From the NCBI GenBank assembly GCA_003666325.1, contig QPIL01000117.1, positions 1 to 64,000 on the forward strand: a DNA stretch of 64,000 nucleotides. Direction: 5' to 3'. This DNA comes from Methylococcales symbiont of Iophon sp. n. MRB-2018. Lineage in GTDB: Bacteria; Pseudomonadota; Gammaproteobacteria; Methylococcales; Methylomonadaceae. Below the pieces are notes generated by a model. The model saw only the letters and a list, made by a program, of their open reading frames with translations. It ran no database searches and was not told where the DNA came from. The position numbers and the translations under genes are program-made. Positions 37,407 to 46,275 of the stretch are shown here, one piece after another (positions within the stretch are counted from its first letter, which is position 1; the number at the start of each line of letters is the position of its first letter).

Positions 37407-38684
37407 CTATAATAATAATCGGCGAATATCGCCTAAATACTGAGTTAATGCCACTAAGAATCGTGCTGCTTCTGCACCGTCAATGACACGATGATCGTAG
37501 CTTAAGTCCAAAGGCAACATTAAACGGGGAACAAACTCTGTAGTATTCCAAAACGGTTGCATTTTAGAACGACTAACACCTAAGATAGCCACTTCTGGCG
37601 CATTCACTATCGGCGTAAATGCAGTGCCGCCAATACCGCCTAAACTAGAGATAGTCATACAACCGCCTTGCATCGCAGAAGGCGGCAATTTGCCGTTACG
37701 GGCTTTGCTACTTAAATCACCTAAAGTGGCTGATAATTGATTAAGACTCATTTTATCAGCGCCGTGTATCACGGGAACTGTCAAACCATTGGGGGTTTCA
37801 ACCGCAATCCCAATATTAAAATATTTTTTATAGATTAAGGACTGTCCATCAGCAGAAAGCGAACTGTTAAATTGTGGAAATTTTTGCAGTGCAGTTACCA
37901 AAGCTTTGATAATAAAAACCAAACCCGTTAATTTGATTTCTGGTTTGCTTGAATTAGTGTTTTGCCTAAACGCTTCCATTTCAGTAATATCAACTTCATC
38001 ATGCTGCGTTACCATCGGTACATTCAAACAGACGCGAACCATGTGGTCGCCTGTTAAATGTTTAATCTTGCTAAGTGCTTGAACTTCTGTTTCACCAAAT
38101 TGGCTAAAATCAATTTCAGGAATAGGTGGGATACCGACTCCAGTAACCTGTGCAGCACCTTGCGACATTACTTTTTTTACATATTCTTGGACATCTTCTT
38201 TAAGAATGCGGTCTTTACGTCCGCTACCCTGAGTGATCTTAGATAAATCTACGCCTAATTCTCTGGCGAATAAACGTACACAGGGTGTGGCATGTGCTTG
38301 GCTATTGCTAATTACCGATGCTTTAATTTCAGGTGTTGCTTTAACTTGTACGGGTTTTGCTTCGACTGGTTTCTCAATTTTAGTTGCTTCCTCGGGTTTT
38401 TTTTCAGCGGGTGCTGTGGCATCAGCGGGTGCTGCTGCACTGGCTCCAGCCTGCAACATAGCAACCAAAGTGCCTTGGGACACCTTATCGCCGACTTTAA
38501 AAAGCACTTCCTGAATTGTCCCTGCCTCATTTGCAGGTAAATCCATCGTGGCTTTATCGCTTTCCATAACTGCCAAGGTTTGTTCTTTTTCAACGGTATC
38601 ACCCGCTTTAATTAGAACCTCAACAATCTCAACGGAATCGGCACCGCCTAAATCGGGGATTTTAATTTCTGTTAATTCGCTCAT
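37407..38684 (-). CDS. aceF: Pyruvate dehydrogenase E2, dihydrolipoamide acetyltransferase
   Basis: This 425-residue E2 has one lipoyl domain (residues about 3-77; lipoyl lysine in ESDKATMDLP), an Ala/Pro/Lys-rich linker, a peripheral-subunit-binding domain (ATPCVRLFARELGVDLSKIT then GRKDRILKEDV), and the acetyltransferase core with GGMTISSLGGIGGTAFTPIV-type region and DLSYDHRVIDGAEAARF (catalytic HRxxDG). E. coli AceF has three lipoyl domains, so this is a reduced one-lipoyl form common in other proteobacteria. It lies 11 bp after aceE. Confidence 0.96.
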   Translation of the reverse strand: MSELTEIKIPDLGGADSVEIVEVLIKAGDTVEKEQTLAVMESDKATMDLPANEAGTIQEVLFKVGDKVSQGTLVAMLQAGASAAAPADATAPAEKKPEEATKIEKPVEAKPVQVKATPEIKASVISNSQAHATPCVRLFARELGVDLSKITQGSGRKDRILKEDVQEYVKKVMSQGAAQVTGVGIPPIPEIDFSQFGETEVQALSKIKHLTGDHMVRVCLNVPMVTQHDEVDITEMEAFRQNTNSSKPEIKLTGLVFIIKALVTALQKFPQFNSSLSADGQSLIYKKYFNIGIAVETPNGLTVPVIHGADKMSLNQLSATLGDLSSKARNGKLPPSAMQGGCMTISSLGGIGGTAFTPIVNAPEVAILGVSRSKMQPFWNTTEFVPRLMLPLDLSYDHRVIDGAEAARFLVALTQYLGDIRRLLL

Positions 38685-38695
38685 TATTTAAACTC

Positions 38696-41374
38696 TTATA
38701 CCAGCCAAGGTGCTGATATATCAGGGTTAATATCATATTTTGCAATAGCAACATCTATTTTAGCTAAATCGAATTTTCCGTTATCAGCCAAACTTTTTAG
38801 TGCGGCAATTACAATGTGGTATCGGTTTATTTCAAAGAAAAGGCGTAAGTTTTCACGGGTGTCGGATCGACCAAAACCATCAGCACCTAATACTGTATAA
38901 GATCCAGGCACATAAGCTCTGATTTGTTCAGCAAAAGCACGGACATAATCAGTGCTGGCTATTACTGGTCCTTCAGCATCACTTAAACAACGAGTAACAT
39001 GAGATACTTTAGCTACTTCTGTTGGATGCAGACGATTCCAACGCTCACAGCTTTGACCATCTTTGCCTAACGCATTAAAACTTGGGCAACTCCAAATATC
39101 TGCTTCCACTTTCCAATCATCCCTCAATAACTGTGCAGCCGCGACAGATTCATTAAAAATAGTACCTGAACCTAATAATTGTACACGCGGTGATTTGTTA
39201 TTTTTACCTTTCTGAAATAAATACATGCCTTTCAGAATATTTTCTTCAGCTCCTTTGGGTAATGCAGGTTGTTTATAGTTTTCATTCATCAACGTGATGT
39301 AATAAAAAACATTTTCTCTGTCAACATACATACGTTTCATACCGTCTTGAATGATCACTGCTACTTCATAAGAAAAAGTCGGATCATAAGATACACAATT
39401 CGGTACAGTTGCAGCATAAACCTGACTATGTCCATCTTCATGTTGCAGACCTTCACCATTCAGTGTTGTTCTACCTGCTGTGGCACCTAATAAGAAGCCA
39501 CGCGTACATTGATCGCCAGCAGCCCAGATAAGATCAGCTACACGTTGAAAACCAAACATAGAATAAAAAATATAAAAAGGAATCAGTGGTACATTATGTG
39601 CAGAATACGCTGTTCCAGCAGCTATCCAGTCACACATGCCACCTGCTTCATTAATCCCTTCTTGTAAAACTTGTCCGTGTTTATCTTCTTTGTAATACAT
39701 TAATTGCTCAGCATCTTGCGGCGTATATAACTGACCTACTTGAGACCAAATACCTAATTGCCTGAACATGCCTTCCATGCCAAAGGTACGTGATTCATCC
39801 GGTACAATCGGTACTATGCGTTTACCAATATTTTTATCTTTAACCAGAATACCCAGCATACGTACAAAAGCCATTGTGGTTGAACTTTCATGTCCTTCAC
39901 TGGTTCCTGCCAATAAGGGTTTGAAGTCTGCCAAAGCAGGTACATCCAAAGGTATGGTCTGAGTTCGTCTGGAAGGAATATAACCGCCTAATTCCTTACG
40001 TTTAGCCATCATGTAATCCAATTCCGCTGAACCTTCTGCGAATTTAAGATACGGTAGCCCTTCTAATTCTGAGTCTTCTACTGGTAATGAATATTTTTCT
40101 TTGAAGCGTCTCAGCGACTCCATACTCATTTTTTTTTGTTGGTGTGAAGTATTTTGTGCCTCACCTGATGATCCCATACCATAACCTTTAATGGTTTTGG
40201 CTAAAATAACAGTGGGCTGTCCTTTATGATTAATTGCTTTTTGATAAGCAGCAAATACTTTGAAAGGATCATGTCCTCCACGATCTAATCGCCAGATATC
40301 ATTATCTGACCAATCACTGACCATCGCTTTTAATTCAGCAGTATTGAAGAAATGTTCCCGAACATAAGCACCGTCTTTAGATTTAAAAGTCTGATAATCT
40401 CCATCGACACATTCCATCATGCGTTTGGCTAATAAACCTTCTTTATCACGCACTAAGAGAGCATCCCAACCATGCCCCCATACCACTTTAATCACTTGCC
40501 AACCCGCACCACGAAATTCAGCTTCCAATTCTTGAATAATCTTACCATTACCACGAACAGGACCATCCAGACGTTGTAAGTTACAGTTAATAACAAAAAC
40601 CAAATTGTCCAAGTGTTCTCTACCAGCCATTCCAATAGCACCAAGAGATTCTGGCTCATCAGTTTCGCCATCGCCTAAAAAAGCCCAAACTTTACGTTCA
40701 GAAGTATCAGCAAAACCACGGTCTTGGATATAACGCATAAAACGCGCTTGATAGATGGCCATAATAGGCCCTAGCCCCATAGAGACGGTAGGGAATTGCC
40801 AGAAATCAGACATTAACCAAGGATGGGGATATGAAGGCAAGCCATTACCATCAACTTCCTGGCGAAATTTATCTAATTGTTCACTACTTAGACGACCTTG
40901 TAAAAAGGCTCTTGCATACATACCTGGTGCAGAGTGACCTTGGGTAAAAACCAAATCCCCTGGGTTCTCTTCTGTCGCACCATGCCAAAAATGATTTTGA
41001 CCAACATCGTAAAGAGTTGCAGCAGATGCAAAACTGGCAATATGTCCACCGACATTAGTATGCTTGTTGGCTCTCAACACCATCATCATGGCATTCCAGC
41101 GAATATAAGAGCGTACTTTTTGTTCTATAGTGCTATCACCTGGCATTTGCGGTTGTTGCTCGACTGAAATAGTATTCAGATATTCAGTGTTGGCACTAAA
41201 AGGAATGTCTGAGCCAAATTTTCTTGCTGAAGACAATAATTGATCGACTAAAAAATGTGCACGTTGATGACCTTCCTTTTCTATAACAGATCGTAATGCA
41301 TCAATCCATTCCTGTGTTTCAACTGGATCAATATCTTCATGATCCAAGCCATCCGTAATTAACATTTTGTTCAT
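38696..41374 (-). CDS. aceE: Pyruvate dehydrogenase E1 component, homodimeric
   Basis: This 892-residue protein is a homodimeric E1 with the thiamine diphosphate motif FLGDGETDEPESLGA through VINCNLQRLDGPVRGN, HGAT and GQDFVQGHSAPG-like elements (LVFTQGHSAPGMYAR), and the C-terminal TRCLSDAEGPVIASTDYVRA and GADGFGRSDTRENLR. It decarboxylates pyruvate and passes the acetyl group to E2. The ATG 41374 is preceded by GGAG. It is the first gene of aceE-aceF-lpdA, on the minus strand. Confidence 0.97.
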   Translation of the reverse strand: MNKMLITDGLDHEDIDPVETQEWIDALRSVIEKEGHQRAHFLVDQLLSSARKFGSDIPFSANTEYLNTISVEQQPQMPGDSTIEQKVRSYIRWNAMMMVLRANKHTNVGGHIASFASAATLYDVGQNHFWHGATEENPGDLVFTQGHSAPGMYARAFLQGRLSSEQLDKFRQEVDGNGLPSYPHPWLMSDFWQFPTVSMGLGPIMAIYQARFMRYIQDRGFADTSERKVWAFLGDGETDEPESLGAIGMAGREHLDNLVFVINCNLQRLDGPVRGNGKIIQELEAEFRGAGWQVIKVVWGHGWDALLVRDKEGLLAKRMMECVDGDYQTFKSKDGAYVREHFFNTAELKAMVSDWSDNDIWRLDRGGHDPFKVFAAYQKAINHKGQPTVILAKTIKGYGMGSSGEAQNTSHQQKKMSMESLRRFKEKYSLPVEDSELEGLPYLKFAEGSAELDYMMAKRKELGGYIPSRRTQTIPLDVPALADFKPLLAGTSEGHESSTTMAFVRMLGILVKDKNIGKRIVPIVPDESRTFGMEGMFRQLGIWSQVGQLYTPQDAEQLMYYKEDKHGQVLQEGINEAGGMCDWIAAGTAYSAHNVPLIPFYIFYSMFGFQRVADLIWAAGDQCTRGFLLGATAGRTTLNGEGLQHEDGHSQVYAATVPNCVSYDPTFSYEVAVIIQDGMKRMYVDRENVFYYITLMNENYKQPALPKGAEENILKGMYLFQKGKNNKSPRVQLLGSGTIFNESVAAAQLLRDDWKVEADIWSCPSFNALGKDGQSCERWNRLHPTEVAKVSHVTRCLSDAEGPVIASTDYVRAFAEQIRAYVPGSYTVLGADGFGRSDTRENLRLFFEINRYHIVIAALKSLADNGKFDLAKIDVAIAKYDINPDISAPWLV

Positions 41375-41523
41375 TCAAAAAACTCCAGTTTTCACCTTAA
41401 TACTATGACTACTTTAGTTAATCCCCAAGCAAAAATAGCTTAATCTTGCGATTATACCGAAAATACATGCTTTCATATACTCTAAAACCGATTAAATTGC
41501 AGTTCCATCATTCTGGCAATAAG

Positions 41524-41780
41524 GACTTAGGGCTCAGGGCTCAGGGCTCAAGACTCAAGACTCAAGACTCAAGACTCAAGACTCAAGACGAAAGACGAAA
41601 GACGAAAGACGAAAGACGAAAGACGAAAGACTCAAGACTCAAGACTCAAGACTCAAGACTCAAGACTCAAGACTCAAGACTCAAGACTCAAGTAACTGGA
41701 ACCTCTGTTACCATACGTCATTCCCGAAGTTTGTTATCGGGAATCTCGTTTTAAACATCTGGATTTCTGCTTAGAACGCG
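41524..41780 (-). repeat. Family 1 repeat, copy 3, truncated, with 24 heptads
   Basis: On the plus strand the array comes first: 24 units of 7 bp (41524-41691), organised in blocks: GACTTAG/GGCTCAG, then GACTCAA, six GACGAAA, then GACTCAA again. It is followed by the body read backwards (GTAACTGGAACCTCTGTTAC, CGTCATTCCCGAAG, TTATCGGGAATCTCG) up to CTTAGAACGCG near 41780, where it breaks off. It is followed by a 25-bp motif (41782-41806) and a family 2 element. Confidence 0.9.
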
Positions 41781-41807
41781 GGGTTATTTGTTGCGAGTTG
41801 CCTTATT

Positions 41808-41882
41808 GAAACCTCAGCATAACTCTGGACGGATAAAAAACTTCTAGCCTTTTTTATCCGTCCAGAGTTATGCTGAGGTCTC
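41808..41882. mobile_element. Family 2 element, 75-bp near-perfect palindrome
   Basis: Two 33-bp arms (41808-41840 and 41850-41882) are complementary except for one base, around the loop CTTCTAGCC. Termini GAAACCTCAGCATAACTC and GAGTTATGCTGAGGTCTC match the other family 2 copies; the internal segment of the 159-bp copies is missing. Flanks TTATT and TTGAT match at 3 of 5 positions, so the target duplication is unclear. The element lies 98 bp before bioA and would form a strong RNA or cruciform hairpin. Confidence 0.9.
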
Positions 41883-41980
41883 TTGATGAATAGGTTGCAA
41901 ACCAAAGAAAAATGCTAACCAAGAAATCCAGATGACCACTTAAAGCGTCACTCATTTACCAACCCAAATAGTAGGCAATA

Positions 41981-43276
41981 ATGACAAACCGTTCATCAAT
42001 ACTAAAAAACGATCGGCAATATGTGTGGCACCCCTACAGTGCTATTGATTCTGATCAGCCAATTTATCCTGTTGAATCTGCAGATGGTGTGCATATCAAA
42101 TTGCTTGATGGTGGTATATTAATTGATGGTATGTCATCTTGGTGGAGTGCCATTCATGGCTATAATCATCCACAGATAAATCAGGCGATCACTGAACAAT
42201 TGCAAAAAATGGCGCATATTATGTTTGGTGGTTTGACTCATCAACCTGCGGTTGATTTGGCGACTTATTTAGTTGACATCACCCCAAAAAGTCTACAAAC
42301 CGTATTTTTTGTTGATTCTGGCTCTGTATCAGTAGAAGTGGCAATGAAAATGGCTATTCAATATTGGTATGCAAAAAAGCTGCCTATTAAAAACAAGTTT
42401 TTAACTATTCGACAAGGGTATCATGGTGATACTTTTGCTGCGATGTCTGTTAGTGACCCTGTTAATGGCATGCATAGTTTATTTGCTAACACTTTATGTC
42501 CCCAGTTTTTTGCAGATTCGCCCACCTGTCGATTTGATCAAGCTTGTTCAGAAAGTGATATTGCACCGCTTGCTTTACAATTAAAAAACCATCATCGGCA
42601 GATTGCCGCTATTATTTTAGAACCGATTGTACAAGGTGCTGGTGGTATGAATTTTTATTCGCCAGAATATTTAAAACGAGTCAAAATATTATGCAAGCAA
42701 TATGATGTTTTACTGATTTTGGATGAAATTGCTACAGGCTTTGGTCGCACCGGCAAGTTATTTGCTTGTGAACATGCAGGTATTGAACCTGACATTCTCT
42801 GTCTAGGCAAAGCACTCACCGGCGGATACATGACACTGGCTGCCACATTAAGCACAAAGCATATTGCCGAAACCATCAGCAATGGAGAACCGGGGCTTTT
42901 TATGCACGGCCCAACATTTATGGCTAACCCACTAGCCTGTAGTGTTGCTTTAGCCAGTCTTAAAATACTGCTAAACTCTCCCTGGCAGCAACAAATCAAA
43001 CAAATAGAAACACATCTAAAAACGGGTTTAGCACCTTGCAAACAATTTCCACAGGTTAAAGATGTGCGTGTTTTAGGGGCTATTGGTGTTGTCGAATTGC
43101 ATCATGAAATTAATCTACAAACATTACAAGCTCAATTTGTAGATGCGGGGGTGTGGATACGCCCATTTAATCGCTTAATTTATTTAATGCCACCTTATAT
43201 AATAGAACAACGTGAATTAAAGATTTTAACTATGGCTATTACTCAAATAGTTTCAACACTAGATCAGGAAACATGA
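41981..43276 (+). CDS. bioA: Adenosylmethionine-8-amino-7-oxononanoate aminotransferase BioA
   Basis: This 431-residue class III PLP aminotransferase has VWHPYSAIDSD (BioA N-terminal signature), LIDGMSSWWSAIHGYNHP, FFVDSGSVSVEVAMKMAIQY, the ILDEIATGFGRTGKLFA PLP-phosphate region and CLGKALTGGYMTLAATL with the Schiff-base lysine. It makes 7,8-diaminopelargonate from KAPA and S-adenosylmethionine in biotin synthesis. No other bio gene is present nearby. It overlaps the following oxidoreductase gene by 4 bp. Confidence 0.95.
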   Translation: MTNRSSILKNDRQYVWHPYSAIDSDQPIYPVESADGVHIKLLDGGILIDGMSSWWSAIHGYNHPQINQAITEQLQKMAHIMFGGLTHQPAVDLATYLVDITPKSLQTVFFVDSGSVSVEVAMKMAIQYWYAKKLPIKNKFLTIRQGYHGDTFAAMSVSDPVNGMHSLFANTLCPQFFADSPTCRFDQACSESDIAPLALQLKNHHRQIAAIILEPIVQGAGGMNFYSPEYLKRVKILCKQYDVLLILDEIATGFGRTGKLFACEHAGIEPDILCLGKALTGGYMTLAATLSTKHIAETISNGEPGLFMHGPTFMANPLACSVALASLKILLNSPWQQQIKQIETHLKTGLAPCKQFPQVKDVRVLGAIGVVELHHEINLQTLQAQFVDAGVWIRPFNRLIYLMPPYIIEQRELKILTMAITQIVSTLDQET

Positions 43277-44304
43277 TGAATAAAATTGCAAAACTAGGCT
43301 GGGGAATATTAGGTGCAGCCCGCATTAATCAACAATTAATGCCAGCTATTGTAGAAGCTAAAAATAGTGAACTTGTCGCTATAGCGAGTCGTCGCCCAGG
43401 TGCTGCTACAAAAACATTGGCACAATATGCACCGAATCAAGAAAATGTCACTATTTATGATAATCCAGAAGCCTTGCTTGAAGACGATAGTATTCAAGCT
43501 GTTTACATTCCTTTAGCCACACATGAGCATGTCAGATGGACTTTGCGTGCCATAGAAAAAGGTAAACATGTATTATGTGAAAAACCCATGGCATTAAATG
43601 TCAGTGACATTGATACCATTGTAGCCGCTACAAAAAATAATAATGTGATTGTGATGGAAGGCTTTATGTATCGCTTTCACCCGCAACATGCTCGTGTTAA
43701 AGAAATTATTGATTCTGGAATTATTGGCGAAGTGCGATCAGTACGGTCTTGTTTTTCTTATATGATGCAAGCTGCCCGTCATTATCGCATTGCAGACTCC
43801 ATAGAAAATGGCAGTGGTGCCATGTGGGATATTGGCTGTTATGCTATACATGCAGCCAGACTGCCATTTTATGGCGTAGCAGCTGTTTCTGTTTCGGCGA
43901 TGGCAAAACATATTGATAGCGGTGCTGATGTCAGTTGTACTGGCATTATTGATTTTGCTGATGGTAAATATGCACAATTTGATTTTGGTTTTGAACACGC
44001 TCGCCGTGCTGAATACGAAGTTGTCGGTAGCAAAGGGGGCTTAAAATGTCATAACGTCTGGGCTAAATCAGCCGAAACTCCTCTGATTTCATGGTGGACA
44101 GAAGCAGGTCAGCAAGAACAGGAAACGCTGGAACTAGCCAATCATTTCTGTCTTGAAGTAGAACACTTTAGCCAATGTGTTCTGAATAATGAGAAACCTA
44201 GCCTTTCTTTAGATGATGCCAAAGAAAATTGCCAGATCATTAATGCAGTGCTTGAATCAGTCAAACAAAAAAGGCATATAAAAATTAAAGACTCAGGACT
44301 CTAG
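43273..44304 (+). CDS. Gfo/Idh/MocA family oxidoreductase
   Basis: This 343-residue protein has an N-terminal Rossmann NAD(P) domain (LGWGILGAARINQQLMP, VYIPLATHEHVRWTLRAIEK, GKHVLCEKPMALN with the conserved EKP lysine) and the C-terminal substrate domain (IVMEGFMYRFHPQHARVKEI). Family members oxidise or reduce sugars and related compounds; substrate unknown. It is translationally coupled to bioA. Its C-terminus is odd: after KQKRHIKIK the last codons (DSGL-stop) come from the heptad array of family 1 copy 4, so the native 3' end may have been replaced. Confidence 0.9.
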   Translation: MMNKIAKLGWGILGAARINQQLMPAIVEAKNSELVAIASRRPGAATKTLAQYAPNQENVTIYDNPEALLEDDSIQAVYIPLATHEHVRWTLRAIEKGKHVLCEKPMALNVSDIDTIVAATKNNNVIVMEGFMYRFHPQHARVKEIIDSGIIGEVRSVRSCFSYMMQAARHYRIADSIENGSGAMWDIGCYAIHAARLPFYGVAAVSVSAMAKHIDSGADVSCTGIIDFADGKYAQFDFGFEHARRAEYEVVGSKGGLKCHNVWAKSAETPLISWWTEAGQQEQETLELANHFCLEVEHFSQCVLNNEKPSLSLDDAKENCQIINAVLESVKQKRHIKIKDSGL

Positions 44305-44762
44305 ACTCAAGACTCAAGACTCAAGACTCAAGACTCAAGACTAAAGACTAAAGACTAAAGACTAAAGACTAAAGACTAAAGACTAAAGACTAAAGACTAA
44401 AGACTAAAGACTCAGGACTCAGGACTCAGGACTAAAGACTAAAGTAACTGGAACTTCTGTTACCACACGTCATTCCCGAAGTCTGTTATCGGGAATCTCG
44501 TTTTAAATATCTGGATTCCTGCTTAGAACATGCAGGAATGACGGAGGGAGTGACGCGGATCTTATACCCTATTCAACAAATAACTCTGAATAAAAGAGCT
44601 TTAGTTGCTCTGTGTTTGGGGTTGATTTTGTTAGTATGTTTTATTAGCAAAACGACCAAGAAATAGCCGTTATTTTACCAAATACTGCTTGTTTTTCCTA
44701 TGATTTTGTTTAATTTATTGTTATAAATCAGATGGTTGTTGTGTTTTTAAGGGTTGACTAAT
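44290..44762 (-). repeat. Family 1 repeat, copy 4, with 22 heptads
   Basis: On the plus strand 22 heptads (44290-44443) run GACTCAG, GACTCTA, a GACTCAA block, a GACTAAA block, three GACTCAG, then GACTAAA. The body follows in reverse (GTAACTGGAACTTCTG, CATTCCCGAAG, CAGGAATGACGGAGG, ATACCCTATTCAACAAATAA, AAACGACCAAGAAATAG) and ends with GTTTTTAAGGGTTGACTAAT. The array provides the stop codon of the upstream oxidoreductase and the head abuts the remaining part of prmB. Confidence 0.92.
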
Positions 44763-44945
44763 GAGCAACTTTTAACCTCCTGCATCTCAATTATTGAAGT
44801 AGCTAGTAGTGGCAAAACATTACTACAACTTTTTCCGACAACTCCTTTTTACTGGCTAGATTTTGAGCAGGGTGAGGATGGTGTTTTTTTATTAACTGCT
44901 GAGCGGGTTCAGCAATATCATCAACCATTTAAAAAAGTATTTAAT
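44763..44945 (+). pseudogene. prmB: prmB, C-terminal remnant (ribosomal protein uL3 glutamine methyltransferase)
   Basis: About 60 codons read in frame up to the aroC ATG encode [17 protein letters not shown], then [20 protein letters not shown]. This matches the end of PrmB (the VPFTWLEF-x-GGDGVF region of the E. coli protein). In E. coli prmB likewise precedes aroC. The methyltransferase core with its NPPY motif is missing: family 1 copy 4 takes its place. The frame runs into aroC without a stop, so a fused product is possible in principle, but no ribosome-binding site for it is seen. Confidence 0.75.
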
Positions 44946-46034
44946 ATGTCTGGTAACAGTATTGGTAAATTATTCACAGTCACTACTTTTGGTGAAAGCC
45001 ATGGACTTGCTCTAGGTTGTACGGTGGATGGCTGTCCTCCAGGAATGGCATTAACAGAAGCCGATATTCAGGGTGATTTGGCTAGGAGAAAACCAGGTAC
45101 ATCCAGACATACTACTCAGCGAAGAGAGGCGGATCAGGTGAAAATTTTGTCCGGTGTTTTTGAGGGTAAAACGACAGGGACACCGATTGGCTTGATTATT
45201 GAAAATACGGATCAACGATCTAAAGATTATTCCAAAATTGCTGAATCTTTTCGTCCAGGTCATGCCGATTATTCCTATCAGCATAAATATGGTTTTCGAG
45301 ATTACCGTGGAGGAGGACGCTCTTCTGCTAGAGAAACGGCAATGCGAGTGGCAGCAGGAGCCATTGCCAAAAAATATTTAAAAGAGAAATATGATGTTGA
45401 AATACGCGGCTATTTGTCGCAATTAGGACCTATTAAAGTAGAAATAGTTGATTTTAATATTGTAGCAACCAATCCATTTTTTTGTCCTGATGTGAATAAA
45501 ATTGCTGAAATGGAAAGCTATATGGATGCCTTGAGAAAAACGGGGGATTCCATTGGGGCAAAAATTAAAGTCATAGCTACCCATGTTCCTCCTGGTTTAG
45601 GTGAACCCATCTTTGATCGTCTGGATGCAGAATTAGCGCATAGTCTGATGAGTATTAATGCGGTAAAAGGAGTGGAAATTGGAGATGGTTTTGACTGTAT
45701 TGCCAGTAAAGGCACTTGTTTTAGAGATGAAATAACCCCCAGTGGTTTTTTAAGCAACCATGCTGGTGGTATATTAGGTGGCATTTCTACAGGACAGGAT
45801 ATAGTCGCCAGTATTGCTTTAAAACCCACTTCCAGTTTGCGTATACCTGGCAAGAGCATTAATACCAAGGGTGAAGCTATTGAAGTGATAACAGAAGGGC
45901 GTCACGATCCCTGTGTTGGCATTAGGGCAACACCTATTGTTGAAGCAATGATGGCAATTACTATTATGGATCATTTATTACGTCATCGAGCGCAAAATAT
46001 GGATGTCGACTCAGGCTTGCCATTTTTACGCTAA
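44946..46034 (+). CDS. aroC: Chorismate synthase
   Basis: From ATG 44946 this is 362 residues with all chorismate synthase signatures: [60 protein letters not shown] (RGGGRSSAR) and [18 protein letters not shown] with FMN-binding residues. It makes chorismate from EPSP. An in-frame TTG at 44754 would give a 426-residue protein with a PrmB-derived prefix; [10 protein letters not shown] is the usual family start, so 44946 is chosen. Confidence 0.96.
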   Translation: MSGNSIGKLFTVTTFGESHGLALGCTVDGCPPGMALTEADIQGDLARRKPGTSRHTTQRREADQVKILSGVFEGKTTGTPIGLIIENTDQRSKDYSKIAESFRPGHADYSYQHKYGFRDYRGGGRSSARETAMRVAAGAIAKKYLKEKYDVEIRGYLSQLGPIKVEIVDFNIVATNPFFCPDVNKIAEMESYMDALRKTGDSIGAKIKVIATHVPPGLGEPIFDRLDAELAHSLMSINAVKGVEIGDGFDCIASKGTCFRDEITPSGFLSNHAGGILGGISTGQDIVASIALKPTSSLRIPGKSINTKGEAIEVITEGRHDPCVGIRATPIVEAMMAITIMDHLLRHRAQNMDVDSGLPFLR

Positions 46035-46063
46035 GGATTGTGAATTAGTCCCTCATGTATTAG

Positions 46064-46114
46064 AAAATCAAGGGCTCAGGACTAAAGACTCAGGACTCAT
46101 AACCCCTTGATTTT
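46064..46114 (+). terminator. aroC terminator with heptad units in its loop
   Basis: AAAATCAAGGG (46064-46074) pairs perfectly with CCCTTGATTTT (46104-46114), followed by T and G. The 29-nt loop consists mostly of four heptad-like units (CTCAGGA CTAAAGA CTCAGGA CTCATAA), the same units that form the family 1 arrays. It lies 30 bp after the aroC stop. Confidence 0.75.
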
Positions 46115-46208
46115 TGGTAATTTCTTATGGTGTTAAAGTCTGGGCAGCCATTGTATCCCGTAAATGTACCTCTGTTGTAAAGGTATATTGCTGAAGGTAA
46201 TGGACAAT

Positions 46209-46242
46209 AAAAAAGCCAGAAGGCTTAACCTTGCTGGCTTTT
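46209..46242 (-). terminator. Intrinsic terminator of ssrA
   Basis: AAAAGCCAG and CTGGCTTTT form a 9-bp stem; read on the minus strand the right arm is followed by a run of six T. It lies 34 bp beyond the CCA end of ssrA and could also act on the plus strand. Confidence 0.8.
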
Positions 46243-46275
46243 ATGGTTTCCAATGTGTGTTATTAGAAAGGTAAA

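Noticed and set aside
41446..41754. Open frame encoding a repetitive peptide (SRLKTQD and ERRKTKD repeats)
   Set aside because: It is the translation of the 7-bp array; 7-bp units read in three frames give a 7-residue repeat. There is no ribosome-binding site and the sequence is part of a dispersed repeat.
44754..46034. Longer AroC starting at TTG 44754
   Set aside because: The extra residues match the end of PrmB, not chorismate synthase; [10 protein letters not shown] at 44946 is the usual start.
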